NCBI RefSeq assembly: GCF_000003815.2
Contig: NC_049997.1
Location: forward strand, 12,896,261 to 12,960,260
From: Branchiostoma floridae
Lineage: Eukaryota; Chordata; Leptocardii; Amphioxiformes; Branchiostomatidae
Reading direction: 5' to 3'
Length of the DNA: 64,000 nucleotides
Positions 21,074-33,000 of this stretch are shown in pieces. The notes beneath the pieces were generated by a model. It saw only the letters and a list, made by a program, of their open reading frames with translations, was not told the DNA's origin and searched no databases. A program made the position numbers and the translations under genes. Each line of letters starts with the position of its first letter. Position 1 is the stretch's first letter.

Positions 21074-24000
21074 CTAAAGAAAGGAAAACATAACGTTATT
21101 TTATATAGAATTTCAACAGAGAGAACATCTGAGGAACAAAGTTTCAAACAAACATAGGTCGTGCGATCGTCGTACGATTATCAAAATCGTACGCCTAAAA
21201 AGGTTCGAGCAGGTCGTGACCACCGACACTTCAATTTTGCGTACCAAGACAATTGAACTTTGCAGGAGACGTGCATTCTTGGTCTCCAAATTGCCCGAAG
21301 TTAGCAATCGTACGACGATCGCACGACCTATATGACCGAGCCCTAACCTACTAGGAAACAAATCATGCAGAATGTTTAAGTGCAAGAGAATTACGTCTAG
21401 GAGAGATGGTCTACGTAATGAGTTTATTGTACTGGTGCGAATGTTCGTTACGTTACCTGAGATTTCACAGTAGAAAGGTGCACGCCACACTTTGCCGCTC
21501 TGTTCAACCGCCCACAGCTGACCAGTTCTGGAACTGACGCTGACTTCTTTCATATTTACTGCTCCTACCACTTGCCATGTTTTCCCGCCAGGTTTTTCTT
21601 GGCTTATGCCTACGGCAACAAAGTAGGTAAATTGATTATACCAGAATACCAGTAAATTGATTAGGTGGCAGTATTTCGTCCATCATTTACTTGCAAATGT
21701 ATCCCTAGACTTATGTAATAGGATTTTGTATTGCATCAAGTTTAACTTATATTCTATTCAAGAAGGGTAGTCTGTTAGCCCATTTGGTTGTTTTATTTGA
21801 AGTATACGTTAACCATTTGAGTTAATTACGTACGTTAGCCTTACAGATCTGTTAGAACTTAATGAATCAGTAGAATTGCCATGCTTTGTACCTTGTACAA
21901 TTGTTGCGCAATAAAGTTATGTGTATTCTATGAGAAGTGTAAATGTATATTTATGTGTCTTTCCCCAATATCAGTTAAGCTGCATGGGTTCGCCATGCAT
22001 TGCATTGTCTGCAACTTTAGATAAATGTAAATTTAAATCTAGAGCCATGATCTGTATATCATATTAATATTACAATGGTTGAGTGCGTACCTTTTCTGAC
22101 TATGGTTTCCCCAATTCTTACATCGGGGATTGTTCCAATAACCCAAACAAAATTCCTTCCTGAATGGATCCACTCTATCTCTTGAGGCAATCTATCTCCA
22201 TGGACGTCTCGACTCTCAAAATTGAAGAGCTGATTCCCCACATTGTCAATATGCACTTCCTGCCATTCGAGGCCGACTGTTTCGCTATTCCTGCAAACAG
22301 AAAAGATCGTTACTCAACCACAATTAACATCACCCCTCAGTAGTGGCAGGTACCGGTACAGAAAATTCAGGTACAGGTATGGTCCAGGTCCAGAGGAACA
22401 GGTCCAGATGCGGACCGAACCTGAACCTAATTGTATTTGAAAAGCTGTGAATGGGCTAAAACAATGGTCCATTTTGCTACAAAGGAATCGGTTAGATGGA
22501 GCTTCATATCTTTACGTAACAGTGCTAACTGTGTCTGTTAACTTAGACCGAGTTAGAAAAGCTCGATGTTTCTGACTTAGGAAGAAGAGATGCTGCCACA
22601 GTGAGCGTAGTTCAGTGCCTAGAAGTCGTCAATGGCCTAGCACTGAGAAAACTTGTTTACAAAATATTACGGCGAATGACTAACCAACAACTACGTTTTC
22701 TGACTTGACAGACTTAGCTAATGATCCCCACAACTTTCTTTTAAATGGTGATAGCCGTAAACTAAGCCTACTAGCCTAGTGCTGATAATATTTCTTATCT
22801 GCTCACCCGTAGGTTCCTACGCGGTACATTACAGCAGAGTTGGTATCGACTGCCCACACACCAACACGTCCAACTGAGATCAGTAGAAACCTTTCCGTAC
22901 CAGCTATTTCCTCCCAGTCGGTTCCTAAAGGATATATATCTATAACCGTTTAATACATTATATTTTATACATTCGTACACAACAGCGGTACAAACCGTTT
23001 CTGTTGCTTTGCTTGAAAGCTTATCCGTTGTGATATCCCATTCAGCAATCCGGCTAATTGTAATTTTGACAGTCCATCACCATAGCAAGTCATGAAATTG
23101 CTGGTGTGATTATATCCACTTTGATATTAAAAATGTAAACTGCATTTATCAAAGTACAGTGATAACTTCTCTGCCGGCGGATACTTATTTACTACCTTGT
23201 TGAATTTCATCTAGACGCCCTCTCTATAGGATTATTACCTTGTGGAGATAATTTCATTGGTAAGACCCTTAGGTCAATTACCCAAACTACAAACACAAGC
23301 CCAAACTGAGTTCGGGCTTCTATTTCGACAATAAATTTTCAACTGCTCCTGTATGCTGGTATGTCACTGGACAACAAAGTTTTTTGCATACAAGCATCTT
23401 TGTTACCTTGTATACGCTTTTTTGGGGGGGGGGGGGCAATAATGACTCTACTTCGCACTGTCAATAGATGCCAATGCTGTCATTGCTGCAGAGTGAAAAG
23501 TCAAGTACTGTGATGAAAGAGAATATAAACTCAGTTAAGTTACCCCCGTGAATAGTTTCATCAGGTTGGTACGTCACTGAATAAAGAGACTCTTCTTTAC
23601 ACAACCATTGCTTTATTTTCACCAACATTTCGGTGACCGTCTGTCACCTTCTTCGGAGAGACACCTGTCCTGAGACGGTCATCGAAATATTTTGCAGAAT
23701 AAAGCAATGGTTGTGTAAAAAGAGTCTCTCTATTCAGTTAAGTTACGTTTAGGACAGACCATATCTCTCACACAGTACCATCAAACTTAAGTGCGAAGAA
23801 TTTAACGAGATCTTAAGAAAAACACTCAATTGTGAAGAAAGAGCTTTAATTTGCGTTCCTGTTTGCTGTTTCGTTTGTTGATTTGGGTATCTATATTTGC
23901 TTGCCTTGGAGAGTTGTTTGAGTGATGCCCGTGCGTCGCAGCGGTTTCCCGTCGGTATCCAGAGCCCACACCTGGTTGGTTGACGTACTAACGCTGATTT

Positions 24001-27000
24001 GTTTGATCCTGTCGCTGATCAACAGCCAATCAGATCTAGGAGTCAAAGCATCTGGAGTAGAAGGTCCTATATTGTGTGGATAAATGACAATCAAAATAGA
24101 TCAAGGAAAATACTCTAAGAAGTTTGGAGACGTATATACTTATACGAATCTAAATAATCTATGCAACTGAATTTTAGACATGTCATACAACGTATCCGAT
24201 AAGTTGCAGAAGACTTCGTGCAAATGATGTGCATACCTGTATTCTTGTCCATCGCTTCATATCGTGCTGAAAATCCAGCTTTGCGAATCTTAAAGTCTGT
24301 TACGAAGAATACGTAAAGGCTGTGTTCAGTTGAGGTTTTAGTGCTGGACGAGTGGTGGACACAAGGGCCACAGAGAGGCGAGATGGTTTTTTCCTCGACG
24401 TAGGGGTCCATAACCGCTACATAGTCTCTACCGCAGCCCTGATCGTACTCCACATCGAAGTCCACAAAGGTCAGTTTGACAACTTTGTGTATATCGACGG
24501 TGATGTGCCACTGTTGATACACGTGGTTACGGTAAGGGTAATGTGGATAGTTCATCGATGAGAACGCACCAGTGTCTTCAGACAGGTGGTGTATACGTTG
24601 ATATCCTTGACGATCTTAAAGCAATTTAAGACTTCTCGTTACTTTCAATTCTCGTAGGATCACGCAAAGCAAAAACGCAGCGATGAAGGGAAAAAGATAA
24701 AAAAACTTTCCTTTTGTGTTGAATTCAAGACATATTTTCAGTTGCAGTTTTTTTTTCCACCACACCGTGTTCTTTTCATCTCTGACTAACTTGATGATTT
24801 TCAAAAATAGTCACTAAACATTAACACAGTAATACAGTACAGCCAGGTTTAGTTTCGGTCTTGGCTTTGCATGCCATCAAGTATAGCGACCGTTTTCTCC
24901 CAGAGAATACTTTTGAAGTAGACAAAAACTGTGTTTGGGAATGGAAATTATCCATCTAGATATAATAAGAGCAACCGATTTCAGTTTATCAATACTCTCC
25001 GATTGAAGTAAATGGTTCGTCAATAATGGTCAAAAATTATGCACAAAATTGGGGATTTTCAGATGGAATGGGATCTATCTCCTATATTTTTGACGGAAAA
25101 ATATCTGATTTTGTCATCACAAAGATAATCAAGAAAATTATACCACTGAGATTTTAAAATAACTAGATACACGAGGCATAGCAACATCGCCTACAGAACT
25201 CATGAAAGGTAGAGGGCATATCACTTTCATTGCGGAAGAATACATATACCTGCAAGTGCTAAGTATGGCTCGGGCCCAAATTGATTTTCAACCAACAACG
25301 AAAAACGCAGAACGTTTTTACTATTTTCAGACAATCATGTTAGTCACATCCAGACAGCTATTTGGCTGTTGGATGTACCTGTGTATACGTAGGAGGATGT
25401 GTATAGAAAGAGTTGATTTGTGCATCATTAAGAGGATAAAAGACGATAATGTTCCAAACGTACCGTCTTCCGTCTTGTTCCGTACGTAGTAGTGGATTTT
25501 GAAACCTGTTCCCGCATTGTAATAATCACTGTAAAAATGAATCACCAAGGTTGAAGACATCGACACGTACACGGGAGGCAGAGACTGGCCGCAGAAGGTT
25601 TGGTAAAAGCCTTGATCATGGATAAAAGATAAAGCTGGTCAGATACAAAAGTGAAGTATCGGCGGCTTTGAGCACAGCGTTCCTGGAAGAAACATTGATA
25701 GTCACTGGCATGACGTTTTGCGTAAATGATTGTCGTACGATTTATTGTCATATATACCTGTGCGTGCAACTAAGACAAAGTTGAAACATATTTTATTTGA
25801 GTTATAAAGCATCAACGTCCTCCACATAATCAGCACATGCATAATCGCATATTGTCTTCGAGAGCATAGACTGGTCAAGAGTTAATCTGTGTCTCCGGTG
25901 GACTTAGTTATTATCTATAGTGAAATATCTTTTACAATTTTTTATATTTTTTATTATACATATTTGAATAGCCACTACAGGCTTAAAACAAGGTTCTGGG
26001 GCTAAATTAAGGCATGTCACTGCATTCTGATAGTAAGAGCTATCTACCGCCAAATAATCGTGACCATTGGTTGTCCAAAATATGTAACAGAAGTTCTTCT
26101 GCCAGGAGGTCTTAAATTGACCATGACCTCCGTCTTCCCGAGACCGACCCACATAGCAAGTATCAACCTATTCAGAAGTTCATTACTTATGCTGACCACA
26201 AATAATTTATTCGGCAACAAAAAAAGCAAACTCACAAACAAGCAATAAGTAATAAGTAAACAAACAAACAAACAGACGCACACAGAGAGACAAAAAAAGT
26301 ATGACACCTCAATTTTCTAAGGTGGTAAAAAGTCGCACAGTATCCCGACACACTTTTAGGAATGCTAATACTGTAGTCAATGATCAAAAAGTGCATGGAG
26401 TTTAATTAGACAATTCTAGTTAAAAGACAAGAACTTACGCAGACTTTCATAGTCCTCTATTTGAAGGAGGTCATAACGGCATCTTTTCTCATATTCTAAG
26501 TGAAATTCTAGGAACTCCACGACCACAACCTTTCCTGGGTCTGCCTCTAGGGTCCAGCTAGATGAAGAAAGAAAGACATTTCGTTCAACTGTGAGTTTGG
26601 AAAGTGTTAATGTGACTGAGATATGAAAATGTTCATATCTTCATCAGAATACACGGTGAGGAATAAACATGACTTGTGTAATTGTTTGCTAGTCGGACAC
26701 ATGTTGCCCCGGTCTAGTATGATATATAACTAGAGTTCAACAAACACATACCTTTGCCAAATAAACTAGGTTTGTTATGTAGAATGGTGTCTGTAGACAA
26801 ATGCGTTACTCATTTCAGTTTGTTTTATAATTATATGCTTGCAGTTGGTTTGTAAAATGTCGGCATTAGTTATGCAAATTAGGTCCCAATTTACAATTAT
26901 TCAATATCAAATTGTATCAAGCATTGCTTAAGCTATCAACATACCGAGAATCATGATGATCCTTTGATCCATCCTTGACTTATTCTCTTTCAATGTCTTT

Positions 27001-30000
27001 AAATACACCCATTACTCACTTTCCTCTTTCTCAGTTACATATGTGACAACGTTGAAACTACTATAATGGAATGCAGTGGATTTATGAACTTGTCCTAATC
27101 AATTATGCAAATTATCTGTTAATTTGCATAATAAATATCACATTGTATAAGTCTCCACTATCTACATGCCAAAAATCATGACGATCCGTCAACACGTTCA
27201 TTTTTTCTCATTAATTATGCAAATGAGGTCGTCATTTGCATGATTAAGATGTATTGCCATTTCTCTCTTTCTCAGCTACATATGTGACAAGTTTCAAAGT
27301 CCTATCATGGAATGTAGTGGATTTGTAAAATGTCCTCATTAATTATGCAAATTATCTGTTGATTTGCATAATTGGCATCTCATTATGTAGGTCTTCACTT
27401 CCGCTACCTACATACCAAAAAACATGATGATCCGTCAACATGTTCATATTTTCTCATTTATTATGCAAATGCGGTCATCATTTGCATAATTGATATCTAT
27501 CGACATTTCTGTCCTTCCCAGCTAAATTCCCAGCTAAGTTTGAAAGTCCTATCATGGAATGTTGTGGATTTATAAACTTTCCTCATTAATTATGCAAATT
27601 AGCTGTCGATTTACATAATTAGTATTCCATTATGTAAGTCATCACTCATTCTATCTACATACCAAAAATCATGAGGATCCGTCAACACGTTGTAGAGTAA
27701 TTCTCGTCCAAAGTTTGAAAGGAAAACCGGCGCCTGCAGTACCAAGAAAACCGCTAGGGGGCCCAAACACACAGGACATACACTCTTTCTCGTGGGCTAT
27801 CTACCACTCAAAAATCATAACCACAGCATGTCCAGAACACGAAATATAAAAAAAAAATTGACAGAGTTTTCGCTGCAGTACCATAGCAAGCCGCTAGGGG
27901 GCCCATTATCGAACTTGACCTTCGTTTTCCCGACCCCTATCCACCTACCAAATGTCATCAGGATCCATCTAAGGCTTCTCGACTTATGCTATTAACACAC
28001 AGACACACAGACACACAAACACGCCCAAAACATAACCATAGCAATTCTGGCAAAGGTAATGATAATGAAGACCTTTATTGTACATACATACACACTGAGT
28101 TCAGTACAGGTCGCAACAAAAGATACCAAACCAGACTTACCAAAAGAGTCTTTATGTGGGATTTGCAAAACCATGGCCCTTGGAGCAAGGATGTACAGAG
28201 AATATTTGATAGTGTTGAACAGGAACACATTTTTCTAAACAAGCTAAGAGCTGATACCAAACAAGTCCCTACCATACAGGACAAAGATGGGCATTGCCTG
28301 ATGGAAGATAAGGACGTTCTGAACAGATGGACTGAATATTGTTCAGAGCTCTATAACTTCAGGATCAAAGGAGACACAAGTGTGCTCTCATGTCAGGAGT
28401 CAACAAATGAGGATGACTATCCGATACTGCGTGATGAAGTCGTGACAGCTCTAAAATCACTAAAAAAATGGCAAATCCCCCGGGGTGGATAACATTCCAG
28501 CAGAACTGCTAAAGCATGGAGGGGACACAGTAGTAGACATCCTCACAAAAATATGCAACAAGATATGGCAGACTGGGGTTTGGCCAACTTCATGGACTAA
28601 ATCATTGATAATTACGCTTCCTAAGAAAGGTAATCTGCAGCAATGTAAGAACTATCGGACCATAAGTCTTATAAGCCATGCAAGCAAGGTTATGCTTAAA
28701 GTTATCCTTAACAGACTTAGACCCCAAGCTGAGGAAGTAATAGCAGAGGAGCAGGCAGGGTTTCGAAATGGACGAAGTACAACTGAACAAATATTTAATC
28801 TCAGAGTACTAGGCGAGAAGTACAGTCAACACCAACAAGACATCTATCACGTTTTCATAGACTTCAAAAAAGCGTTTGATAGAATCTGGCATGACGCTCT
28901 TTGGGCCACTATGAAAAAGTACAACATGGGTCAAAAACTCATCCAAACTATCAAAGAGCTGTACACAAAGGCCAGCAGTGCAGTGCTAGTACGAGATACA
29001 GTAGGGGAATGGTTCCACACTTCAGTGGGGGTCCGTCAGGGATGCCTTCTGTCGCCAACGCTATTCAACATTTATCTTGAGCGCATAATGTCCGATGCCC
29101 TTGAGCACCACACATGTTCGATTAGCATTGGAGGACGCACCATCTCAAACCTGAGATTCGCTGATGACATTGATGGTCTGGCAGGGTCAGAAAAGGAACT
29201 CTCAGAGCTTGTTAGTAGCCTGGACACAACATCAGCCAAATATGGAATGGAAATTAGTGGTGAGAAAACAAAACTAATGACCAATAGTGACAAACCTATC
29301 CAGACAAAAATTACAGTAAAAGGAGAAGAAGACTAGAGACTGTAAAAAAGTTCAAATACTTAGGTGCAATTATGAGTGAAGAAGGCTCCAAGCCTGAGAT
29401 CCTGGCACGCGCAGCAATGACGCTAAAATCATTGGATAAACTGAAACCAATCTGGAGAGACAAAAACATTAGCATGAGGTCCAAGCTTAGATTCCTACAG
29501 GCCCTAGTAGTCTCCATCTTCCTTTACTCCTGTGAATCGTGGACACTAAATGCAGAGCTCCAAAGAAGGGTGCAGGCGGTGGAAATGAAGTGCCTAAGAA
29601 AAATCCTCGGGATAACTTATCTGGACCACATTACAAACGAAGAGGTCATAAACAACATACGGCAATACGGTCACTATGAAAGACTCCTAACAATAGTGAA
29701 GAGAAAGAAACTTAAGTGGTATGGACACGTAATGAGGTCAAATGGGCTGTCCAAAGTCATCCTTCAAGGAACTGTAAACGGAGCCAGGAGAAGGGGAAGG
29801 CAAAAGAAAAAATGGGCAGATAACATCAAGGAATGGACGGGAAAGAGCTTTGCAGCGTCCCTCCCACTGACGCAGGACCGAATGGGATGGAGGAACCTGA
29901 TTCACAGTGCCACCATGCAGCGCCCCCACGACCCGGGAATACTGGGTTAAGGGACCAAGGTACAAGGTACAAGGTACCAAACAAGTCCAAGGGAAACTAT

Positions 30001-33000
30001 TAGATATGTACCAAGAAGATTGGGCCTCTGGCATATGGCTTAAGCCCAAACTTAGAACCTATAGATTATTTAAGGATGCCTACTGTACAGAATGTTATGT
30101 TAAAATGAACCTTTGTAAAAGTCAAAGATCGCTCTGTGCGCAGTTTCGAGCAGGAATATTACCATTGTACATTGAAACAGGACGGTACCAAGCAATACCC
30201 GAAGAAAACAGGATTTGCACATTGTACAATTGTGTATTATGGGGGAAGTAGAAAGCGAGGTACACTTCCTTTTCTACTGCCCTTTTTATGAAGACTTACG
30301 AGAAATTATCTTTTTGTAAAATGTTTGACAAATGTCCAGAGTGGTTGTTTGAAGAGGGGGTCTCCGAAATTTCTAACTTCATACGCAATGCTTGGAACCA
30401 AACACGATGGTCAAATTTGGCCCCAAAGTTTCCATTCGAACGTAGAGTATCGGGTTACCGGGGCTCCCGCCGCGCGCTCCGGGGAACCTGACAGTAACTG
30501 GAACATCTTCCAACAGATCATGATAGTTAGAAAAGCAACCCCTCGCATGTGCCTTGTCGATATTAAATGAAAATTGGCAGTGTGTACACGTTAAATCTTA
30601 CCGTGTACGTGTGCTGCACAGTTTTGTCTCAGTGTTTTCTGAAATGTCCTTACGAGGGGCGTTCAATAAGTAATCCTTCTGACCCACTTCTAGTTGTCTG
30701 ATCTAGATGAAATTGTGTATGTGTAATGATTCCTATCTCTATAGATCATGTTGCAAAAAACAGCTCTGAAATAATTGTGGTTTTGAATGAGTCCCACATG
30801 TTTTAAAGCAGGGGTGAAAGGAAGCCTGGTTGAATGTCNNNNNNNNNNNNNNNNNNNNNNNNNNNNNNNNNNNNNNNNNNNNNNNNNNNNNNNNNNNNNN
30901 NNNNNNNNNNNNNNNNNNNNNNNNNNNNNNNNNNNNNNNNNNNNNNNNNNNNNNNNNNNNNNNNNNNNNNNNNNNNNNNNNNNNNNNNNNNNNNNNNNNN
31001 NNNNNNNNNNNNNNNNNNNNNNNNNNNNNNNNNNNNNNNNNNNNNNNNNNNNNNNNNNNNNNNNNNNNNNNNNNNNNNNNNNNNNNNNNNTGATTAGAAA
31101 GGGTGTATGGTGGAAAAAAAAAAACAAATACCATATTTAGATTGGTCCTAAATTTAACTGAAAATCCAAATCTTCTATATCATATAGGTAATAATATTAA
31201 GATCAAACTTTCTGTCTTAGGGATTTTTCAACTTCTACTTAAAACTATTTTACAGCCAAAATTAGGTCGAAAAATCGTCATTTTTTTCTTCAAATTTTCA
31301 CACTCAAAGATTAGTAATTCAAAATTGGCTCCATGTTCCAAGAATCCCTAAGACACAAAGCTGGAGACATCAGTTGTCGACAATTTAAGTCCTGAAAGAG
31401 TTGATTTGCACGCGTTTTGTAAGCGATTTAAATACCATGTCTGGCCGTATGTCGAGCCGCACTGATAGGGACATGGAGTAATTGATACCGCCGTTAACAA
31501 GTGTTGTAATGTCAAAGGTCACTAATAATGACGCCAGCAGCTTTGTTATATGTCACATTTTCCAAACTAAGGGGCAGCAAAACTCAGCTTGTCGGATAAA
31601 GGTTTATATTTGCGAAAATGTTTGTTTTTCATTTGACGCACGGCAGCCAGAAAAACAGGAATACACATGAATACACAACCTGTCCACTTATACACAAGTG
31701 TTATTGTTTTATTATGTTTCCCTTATGTTCTGTATAAATTCTGCTCTGTTTAGCTCTGATTTGATGGTTTTGATTTCTGTGATTATGATCATGTTTTGAT
31801 ATCTGGTATGTTATCTGATTTGTATAACAGTGTTCCTGCCGGTCTTCCTGTGTTATATCACCCTATGTCCACTTATAATCTATTTTGTACGTGTCATATA
31901 TGCCCACGTGGGCTGGGCATTCTAACGCATGACACGTTAATAAAATTCATTCATCCATTCAGTCATTCATTCATTCATTCATTCGATACATGAAATATAC
32001 ACAATGAATATACAATCCTATTCTACTTCGTGAATTCGACTTCTTCTCATTTCTTTGTGATATTGAAAACGTAGGAACAGATATGCTTTATAAGTAAAGG
32101 TTTGTCTAAATTTATAAGGAATATAAATTTGTCTATATTACTTAGTTGTATAAAGGGGGGAACATGGGTCATATCAGTGTATAGAGTTCATCTCTCTCTT
32201 TCTTGTACATACTACATTCTACTACAAAATGATGTTTGTCTTCTAACTTATCTAGATTGCAGTATCTTCATATTGCAGTATCTACATGACAAAAACGGTC
32301 GGATATAAATGCCAACTGGAATGAACTTGCCACAGCAATAACAAAACCTGCAACTTTCATTCCTTTGTATAAAGTAAGCTAAGAAAATATTGGCACAGTT
32401 TCTCTTTAGGAATGTCTTAAATGTAAGATGCAGGATGATGTGATGTTGTACCTGCAGAAAACGTTATTCCTGTAGTTCCCTGTCAGTGGATCGAATGGGG
32501 GCAGAATCTCTCCCTCCTCTTCGGACATAACACGTCCCCCATCAGCAACGCACGCATGCGTAGGGTCTTCCGTACGTACAGAATATAATTAGTAATAGCC
32601 TTTATTGCACATTCATGCACTATCGGGCAAAGTTTAGGCGTATAGATACAAAATGACGTAATACAGTACAAATGGTGATATTGCGATGGTTTCTTACACT
32701 AATCTAAAACATGGGTAATAAAAATATTCTAATACATTCGTTCGGCTTCTTTCCGTATTAATTCTATTGTAATGTAAAAAAATGTAGCTTGAGATGTGTT
32801 TGTATAATATAGATTTGATTTTAGTCTGGACTACGTATGGTATACAGAAAACATCAATGACAAAATATTGTACAAAATAAAAAGAATTTTAGAAAATGGT
32901 TTAACATATCTAAATGTAGTATCTCACGACACTTGGGGCACTGGTGCGGCATTGCGGGGATTGTATATGACTCTACGAATTTCAGAGATAAAGAGCGAAT

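Larger units (their letters stand above)
28123..31987 (+). mobile_element. Retrotransposon insertion complex specific to arm A
   Basis: In arm B the older sequence reads through at AAAAGATACATGAAATAT (complement of 58506-58525); in arm A a 3.86 kb block is inserted there, flanked by GATA on both sides. It contains an RTE-like reverse transcriptase fragment, the 3' part of a second LINE, a 252 bp gap and a CATT-rich tail at 31945-31985 preceded by AATAAAATTCATTC. This accounts for most of the size difference of intron 9. Confidence 0.75.
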
